Origin: Bacillota bacterium
Lineage (GTDB): Bacteria; Bacillota; Clostridia; Christensenellales; SZUA-584
Direction: 5' to 3'
NCBI GenBank assembly: GCA_023460085.1
Contig: JAEWRI010000036.1
Coordinates: forward strand, 1-64,000
DNA: 64,000 bases
Position 1 is the first letter of the stretch, and each line of letters begins with the position of its first letter. This document shows, piece by piece, positions 59,170 to 64,000 of this stretch. The position numbers and the translations under genes were made by a program. The notes under the pieces are model-generated. The model was not told where the DNA came from. It saw only the letters and a program-made list of their open reading frames with translations, and searched no databases.

Positions 59170-60153
59170 TTACTTCTTCTCCCCCACGCGCGTCACCCCA
59201 ATATCCTTGCCGCTGTCCTCGCGCGATGCGCGGCGCAGCACCCACCACAAGCCCAGCGCGGCGAACAGCCAGCCCAGCGCCAGCTGCGCCCAGATGTAGC
59301 CCGCGCCTTCCGCCCATGTGAAGGGCATCGCCAGCGCCACCCCAAGCAAGCTCCCGCTGAACGCGTAGCCCTCGGCCATCAGGTTGACGCACAGCACCAA
59401 CGCCATACCGACGTACGTCAGCACAAACAGCACCGCCGCGAGCGTCCAGACCATGCCGCGCCCGCGCCTGCCGCCCGCCAGCGTATAGCCCTTGTGCGAC
59501 AGCCACGCCATGATGAAGCCGCTCAGCACCGCGATATACCCCAGCGCGCCCAGCAGCGCCCACGGCACGAGTCCCATAATGCCGCCCAGCACCGCGCCGG
59601 CCGCGCCCCGCGCATCGCTGCCCGCCGCCCCGCGCTCCGCCGCACCCGCCGCTTTCTTCTCCAGCCTTGCGTGACACGCGCCGCACGCTTCCATCACATA
59701 CCCGTCCCGCGCGGTGAACCCCAGCCCGGCTTTGGCTCCGCACAGACAGCACCCCTCGGAGCGGCAGCCGTTCTGCGCGAGGTATTCGGAAAACCCCCGC
59801 AGCAGCGGCTCCACATGCTCTGCCTTGACCGCCCACAGGCTGTTGATGTACAGCCACACGGACGTTTCATCCGCCTGCGCGGGATAAACCTTCAGCCCCT
59901 GCCATTCCCGGCTTAAAAACGCGTTGATGCCCTCCAGATCCACGCCGCCCTCGCGCCGCACAAACGCGCGCACCACCGGCATGTACGAGCGGCTGCTCCG
60001 CGCCCGCTTCGCACCCGACCCGCCCAGCAGCGCAAAGCCGCCGTCCTCCGAAGCGGACACGTTCAGGAATATGCCGTTGGTTCTCCCATACGCCGTATTC
60101 CGGTGCCGCCGGTAGCCCATCCGCCGCGCGATATCCTCTATCATTCCTGCCAT
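59170..60153 (-). CDS. Hypothetical membrane protein with zinc-ribbon segment
   Basis: 327 residues. About 130 soluble residues are followed by CRSEGCCLCGAKAGLGF and, 15 residues on, EACGACH, a four-cysteine zinc-binding pattern. Then come four or so membrane helices (GLVPWALLGALGYIAVLSGFIM and others) and a charged tail. No family is recognised. Confidence 0.72.
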   Translation of the reverse strand: MAGMIEDIARRMGYRRHRNTAYGRTNGIFLNVSASEDGGFALLGGSGAKRARSSRSYMPVVRAFVRREGGVDLEGINAFLSREWQGLKVYPAQADETSVWLYINSLWAVKAEHVEPLLRGFSEYLAQNGCRSEGCCLCGAKAGLGFTARDGYVMEACGACHARLEKKAAGAAERGAAGSDARGAAGAVLGGIMGLVPWALLGALGYIAVLSGFIMAWLSHKGYTLAGGRRGRGMVWTLAAVLFVLTYVGMALVLCVNLMAEGYAFSGSLLGVALAMPFTWAEGAGYIWAQLALGWLFAALGLWWVLRRASREDSGKDIGVTRVGEKK

Positions 60154-60181
60154 GCCGTCCTCCGTGTTCTTTTACCGCGCA

Positions 60182-60535
60182 TTACGCCTCCAGCTCGCCC
60201 AGCTTCACAAACGAAGCCGCGGCGAACTCATACAGCCCGAAGCCGTCGAAGAAGACTTTATAATGGAAGAGTCCCGATCCCTCCGTCCAGTCCGAAGTCT
60301 CCTCCACGGCGACTGCGTTGTACGCGTGAATATCCTCCGTCCTCGTCATCCGCGCCTCCGCTGTAAATCTGCTTTTGACGCAGCCCTCAAATAGAATCCC
60401 GGTGAAACCGTAACTCCCGTCCTCCCGCTCAAAGTCAAACTTCAGCAGCGCGTCGCCGCCGCGCGCCTCCACCTTCGGCGCGGCGCAAAACTCCTGCGCG
60501 AGCTCCGGGATTGTAACCAGCACCCGCAGGCTCAT
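60182..60535 (-). CDS. Hypothetical protein
   Basis: 117 residues, mixed alpha/beta composition with a Phe-rich middle (LLKFDFEREDGSYGFTGILFEG). Its ATG overlaps the end of the DAHP synthase gene by 4 bases (ATGA), suggesting coupling. No family or motif is recognised. Confidence 0.68.
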   Translation of the reverse strand: MSLRVLVTIPELAQEFCAAPKVEARGGDALLKFDFEREDGSYGFTGILFEGCVKSRFTAEARMTRTEDIHAYNAVAVEETSDWTEGSGLFHYKVFFDGFGLYEFAAASFVKLGELEA

Positions 60536-61557
60536 ACGTTCTCCGCGATGAAGTCAATCAGCTTCTCGGTATCCTCCCAGCCGAGGCACGCGTCGGTGAT
60601 GGACTGTCCGAACACGCCGCCGCCTACCTCCTGCCGCCCCTCGACGAGGTAACTCTCTATCATCAGCCCCCGGACGAGGCGGCGCAGCGTGGCGTCGTAG
60701 CGGCGGCTCAGCAGCACCTCCCGCGCGATTCTCGGCTGCTCGTAGAAGCGTTTGCCGGAGTTGGCGTGGTTGGTGTCCACAATCACGGCGGGGTTGGCAA
60801 GGTCCAGCTCGAGGTACGCCTCCGCGAGGCGGCTCAAATCCTCGTAGTGGTAGTTGGGAATGCTGCTCCCGGTCGCGTCCACCGCGCCGCGCAGTATGGC
60901 GTGGGCATACGGGTTGCCCGTGGTCTTCACTTCCCAGCCGTTGTAGATATACGTATGCGTCCTCTGCGCCGCCCGGATGGCGTTGAGCATCACGGAAAGA
61001 TCGCCGCTCGTGGGGTTCTTCATGCCCACGGGCGTATCCACGCCGCTGGCGGTCAGACGGTGCTGCTGGTTTTCGACGGAGCGTGCGCCCACGGTGTTGT
61101 ACGCCAGCACGTCGGAGAGGTACGCGTAGTTTTCGGGGTAGAGCATCTCGTCCGCGGCGGGCAGGCCGTAGTCGCACAGCGCGCGGATGTGCAGCCTGCG
61201 GATGGCGCGCACGCCCTCAAACAGGTCCGCGGCTTTCTCCGGGTCGGGCTGGTGCGCCATGCCCTTGTAGCCCTCGCCCGTGGTGCGCGGCTTGTTGGTG
61301 TAGATGCGCGGCACGATGAGCAGCCTGTCCGCCACACGCTCCTGCACGCGCGCCAGCCGCTCGATATACGCGCAGACGGGCTCCTCGGCGTCGGCGCTGC
61401 ACGGCCCGATGATCAGCAGGAATCTGCCGTCCCCCTCGAACGCCTGCCGCAGCTCTTCGTCACGGCGTTTCTTCGCGTTTGCCGCCTTCTCCGGCAGCGG
61501 AAGCTGGGCCCAGATTTCCTCCGGCGTCGGTATCTGTTTGATGCGCTCCATTCCCAT
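60532..61557 (-). CDS. 3-deoxy-7-phosphoheptulonate synthase (DAHP synthase, AroF/G/H type)
   Basis: 341 residues of the type I-alpha family: FLLIIGPCSADAEEPV, PRTTGEGYKGM, ARSVENQQHR, GMKNPTSGD and VIVDTNHANSGK are all hallmarks. It condenses PEP and erythrose 4-phosphate, the first shikimate step. GAGGGG lies before the ATG. It appears without other aromatic genes. An extended -10 promoter precedes it. Confidence 0.96.
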   Translation of the reverse strand: MGMERIKQIPTPEEIWAQLPLPEKAANAKKRRDEELRQAFEGDGRFLLIIGPCSADAEEPVCAYIERLARVQERVADRLLIVPRIYTNKPRTTGEGYKGMAHQPDPEKAADLFEGVRAIRRLHIRALCDYGLPAADEMLYPENYAYLSDVLAYNTVGARSVENQQHRLTASGVDTPVGMKNPTSGDLSVMLNAIRAAQRTHTYIYNGWEVKTTGNPYAHAILRGAVDATGSSIPNYHYEDLSRLAEAYLELDLANPAVIVDTNHANSGKRFYEQPRIAREVLLSRRYDATLRRLVRGLMIESYLVEGRQEVGGGVFGQSITDACLGWEDTEKLIDFIAENV

Positions 61558-61583
61558 AGCCTGTCCCCTCGTAAATTTGCTTC

Positions 61584-61592
61584 ATTATAGCA
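61584..61592 (-). promoter_or_regulatory. Extended -10 promoter of the DAHP synthase gene
   Basis: On the minus strand TGCTATAAT lies 27 bp before the ATG. Confidence 0.45.
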
Positions 61593-61626
61593 TAAAAACC
61601 GGGGAGCAAATACCGTTTCCACAATA

Positions 61627-61652
61627 AAAGGGCCTCCCCTTCCGGAGCGGCC
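61627..61652 (-). terminator. Terminator of the FN3 surface-protein gene
   Basis: On the minus strand GGGCC-CTCC and GGGGA-GGCCC close a short loop and are followed by TTTTATTG, about 16 bp after the stop. Confidence 0.75.
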
Positions 61653-61667
61653 CCGCGCCAGTTCCCC

Positions 61668-64000
61668 TTACGGCGTCGCCGTCACCACGGCGGACGCGCT
61701 GCCGTAATACTTCACCCCGTTCACCGTCACATACGCCTTCACGATGTAGTAGTAGGGCGTTCCCGTCGTCAGCCCGCTGTTATAGTAGTACGTGCGCGTC
61801 GTGGTTCCGACAGACACAAACGTGCCATCCGGCGTCGCCGATCGGAAAATTTCATACCCCGTTCGCCCCGAGACCGCGTTCCACGTCAGCTTAATCTTCG
61901 TTGCGCTGCTCCGCGCCGCCTTGGGGTTCGTCACGCCGCCCAGCGTCGGCGTCGCCGATACCGGCGTACAGGCCGTGCTGTACACGCGCGCGCTGCCCAC
62001 CGTGCGGTACGCCGCCACCTGATACGTGTAAGACACATTGGGCGGCAGGCTCGTGTGGGTGTAATACGTCCGCGTCGTGGAAGTAACCACTACATATTTG
62101 CCCGTCGCCGCGTCCCAGCGCCGCACCTCGTACCCGCTTGCGCCGCTGACTGAGCTCCATGTCAGCTTCACGCTGCTGGCGGAAGCCATCGCCGCCTTCA
62201 CGTTGGTGACGTTGCCCAGCACAGGCTTCGCGCTGGCGGCGGGCGAGTTCGCCGCCGCGTAAATCTTATTCCCGCTCACCGTACGGTAGACGCGGATATA
62301 ATAGCTGTAGGTATGGAACGGCGTCAGCCCGGTGCTGCTGTAGGACGTGCTCGTCGTGGTGCCCAGCAGCGTGTACGCCCCGCCGTTGTCCGAGCGCCAC
62401 ACCTCGTAGCGTGTGCGCCCCGATACGCTGCTCCACGACACCTTCACCTTCACCGGGTCCACCGCCGACGCCGTGCAGCTGCTCACCGCCGACAGCACAG
62501 GCTTGGCGGAAACGATGGCCGAATCCGCTCCCTCCACTTTGGTGCGGCCCACCGTGCGGTATGCCCGCACCTTGTAGTAGTACGTCGTCCCGGTGCTGCG
62601 GTTTCCGTCCGAATACGACAGCGACGTCGTGCTGCCGATATAGCTGTACGTGCCTCCCGAAGACGATGCCCGGTACACGCGGTAGCCGTTCGCGCCGCTC
62701 ACCGCGCTCCATGTTACTTTAATGCTGTTGTAGCCCGCCGTTGCCGCCGCGGGCGACGAAGGGGCAAGCGGCAGCGGCCTTGCCGCCGCATATGCCGACA
62801 GGCTGCCGTACGTCGTCGCCGTGGACGCCGTGCAGTACGCCTTCACCTTATAGTAGTAGGTCGTCCCGGTGGTCAGCCCGGCGTCCGTATAGCCCGTGCC
62901 GGAGGCCGTGCCTACCTTCGTATAGCTGCCGCCGCTGCTGGTGCCGCGCCACACCTCGTAGCCCGCCGCGCCCGTGACGGCGCTCCAACTCACGTTAACG
63001 CTGCTGTAGGTCGCCGTGGACGCGGAGACAGCGGGCGTGCCTATCGCCGCGAACTCCGCGACAAGGTAGGTATCCCCTGCCGGGACGAAGGAATATACGG
63101 CGCTGGTGCTCACCTGCGTATCCCCGTTCCGCCATCTCAAAAAGCGGCATCCCGCGGAGGGCGTTGCGCGTACAGCCACCGTCGTCGCGTCGTTGAAGGT
63201 TCCGCCTCCCGATACCGACCCATACGACCATTCGGAAGCGTCCACCACAACCGAATACACGCGCAGCCGCTGCACCGTGCACTGCGCGGTATACCCGCCG
63301 TCCAGTGTCTCCGCGGTGATCGTCGCCGTGCCGTCGTCCAGCAGCGTCACCTTGCCCGCGCTGGTCACCGTCGCGACGGACGTATCGCTGCTCGACCAGA
63401 TCACCCGCGTATTGTACGCGGTTGAGGGGGAAACCGCGGCCGTCAGCGTTTCACTCTGGCCCACCATGATCTTCAGCGTGCTCTTGTTCAGCGACACCCC
63501 GCTCGCGTGCGCATAGGGCAGGTTGCGCAGCGTAGGAAACGTCTTTCCCTCGGTCATCGTCCATACGCCGGTAAAATCGAATCCCGTGAAGGTGGCCTGC
63601 GCGCGCAGCAGAGCGGCGCTCGTTACCGGGCTCAGGTTGTATACGTTCACCGGCAGTACGGAGGATGCGTTGTAGCCTACCGCTGAGCCGCCCCCGGTAT
63701 TATAGCAGTTCTGTATAACGCGAAATGCTGCTCCGCAGATTCCGCCGATTCTCTCTTCGCCGTAGGCCGTACCTTCGTTAAAGCAGTTGGTGAGGGTTCC
63801 GCTGGACATATACCCCAGTATTCCTCCGGAATTATCGTACCCGTAAGCTCTATCACCAACCGCAACATCGCCTTGGTTGTAGCACTCGGTGATGCTGCCA
63901 GCGTTCTGCTCACCCGCGATGCCGCCCGCCGTCATATACCAAGCGCCCACATCGGCAAGGTTTGCGCATCGCAGTATGCTCCCGTTATTTTCTCCCACAA
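61668..64000 (-). CDS. Cell-surface protein with GLUG-like, Big2 and fibronectin-III domains (N-terminus outside window)
   Basis: The last 776 or so residues are present; the gene continues past the right edge. From the N-side: GLUG-like repeats (GGIAGEQNAGSITECYNQGD, GGILGYMSSGTLTNCFNEG, GGICGAAF), a Big2 Ig-like domain (VSLNKSTLKIMVGQSETL, then IWSSSDTSVATV), an InlB-B-like repeat (SGGGTFNDATTVAVRATPSAG), and five fibronectin type III domains, each with WSAV or WSSV, GYEVWR-like and TYYYKVKAY segments. There is no anchor after the last FN3 domain. Probably extracellular and adhesive or carbohydrate-associated. Confidence 0.9.
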   Translation of the reverse strand, partial: VGENNGSILRCANLADVGAWYMTAGGIAGEQNAGSITECYNQGDVAVGDRAYGYDNSGGILGYMSSGTLTNCFNEGTAYGEERIGGICGAAFRVIQNCYNTGGGSAVGYNASSVLPVNVYNLSPVTSAALLRAQATFTGFDFTGVWTMTEGKTFPTLRNLPYAHASGVSLNKSTLKIMVGQSETLTAAVSPSTAYNTRVIWSSSDTSVATVTSAGKVTLLDDGTATITAETLDGGYTAQCTVQRLRVYSVVVDASEWSYGSVSGGGTFNDATTVAVRATPSAGCRFLRWRNGDTQVSTSAVYSFVPAGDTYLVAEFAAIGTPAVSASTATYSSVNVSWSAVTGAAGYEVWRGTSSGGSYTKVGTASGTGYTDAGLTTGTTYYYKVKAYCTASTATTYGSLSAYAAARPLPLAPSSPAAATAGYNSIKVTWSAVSGANGYRVYRASSSGGTYSYIGSTTSLSYSDGNRSTGTTYYYKVRAYRTVGRTKVEGADSAIVSAKPVLSAVSSCTASAVDPVKVKVSWSSVSGRTRYEVWRSDNGGAYTLLGTTTSTSYSSTGLTPFHTYSYYIRVYRTVSGNKIYAAANSPAASAKPVLGNVTNVKAAMASASSVKLTWSSVSGASGYEVRRWDAATGKYVVVTSTTRTYYTHTSLPPNVSYTYQVAAYRTVGSARVYSTACTPVSATPTLGGVTNPKAARSSATKIKLTWNAVSGRTGYEIFRSATPDGTFVSVGTTTRTYYYNSGLTTGTPYYYIVKAYVTVNGVKYYGSASAVVTATP

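Overview
The window looks like chromosomal DNA of a high-GC (about 60 % by eye) Gram-positive anaerobe of the Clostridia type. This is inferred from strong AGGAGG-type ribosome binding sites, sigma-A-like promoters, many lipoproteins with a lipobox, a DeoR regulator, a PadR / prefix-domain / FtsW module and a plsX-acpP-rnc operon. I cannot name a genus. No rRNA, tRNA or CRISPR array was seen.

Region 1 (1-24.2 kb, all on the minus strand) is one very large carbohydrate or polyol catabolic cluster. In transcription order it holds: an iron-dependent alcohol dehydrogenase, a zinc dehydrogenase, an amidohydrolase, an aldehyde dehydrogenase, two nearly identical substrate-binding lipoproteins, a ribose-type ABC ATPase and two permeases, a PfkB kinase, a class II ketose-bisphosphate aldolase, a type II GAPDH-like enzyme, two metallo-beta-lactamase-fold hydrolases, an SDR, a galactitol-1-phosphate-dehydrogenase-like enzyme, a second zinc-type dehydrogenase, a Tm-1-like (UPF0261) protein, a fuculose-type class II aldolase, a DeoR repressor, a split transketolase, and the start of a second GAPDH-like gene at the left edge. 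The gene set suggests import, oxidation and lactone opening, phosphorylation, and aldol or transketolase cleavage of an unusual sugar. The substrate is not determinable by reading. A triple 11-bp operator resembling IolR sites lies just downstream of a promoter at 22.7 kb and is the best candidate target of the DeoR protein.

Region 2 (24.4-33.4 kb) is mixed accessory and housekeeping DNA: an acyltransferase with a zinc ribbon, small membrane proteins, a 1.5-kb array of REP-like palindromes with an intact GIY-YIG nuclease gene inside one unit, a Zn-protease plus membrane-protein pair, a Cys-rich repetitive secreted protein, a PadR-controlled FtsW-like protein and a DUF1697 gene.

Region 3 (33.5-41.8 kb) holds a 1483-residue surface protein built of Ig-like repeats, then an orphan phage terminase. 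The terminase 3' end is present twice (95 bp, 6 mismatches), on either side of a 1.64-kb AT-rich cassette. The cassette has a perfect-consensus promoter, a three-fold decamer operator, a DUF4258 toxin-like gene, a YgiT/MqsA-like antitoxin and an ImmA/IrrE protease.

Region 4 (42-57 kb) carries redox enzymes, methyltransferase, HAD phosphatase, EamA-type transporter, rhodanese lipoprotein, and then three tandem small-RNA-like units, each with promoter-like boxes, a TTTTCCTCC anti-Shine-Dalgarno motif and a terminator. These lead into a NYN/OST-HTH RNA-processing protein, a large unknown protein and a NUDIX hydrolase. A PstS-like lipoprotein and several small genes follow.

Region 5 (55.6-64 kb) is core metabolism (glyA, rnc, acpP, plsX, DAHP synthase) and ends in a truncated fibronectin-III surface protein.
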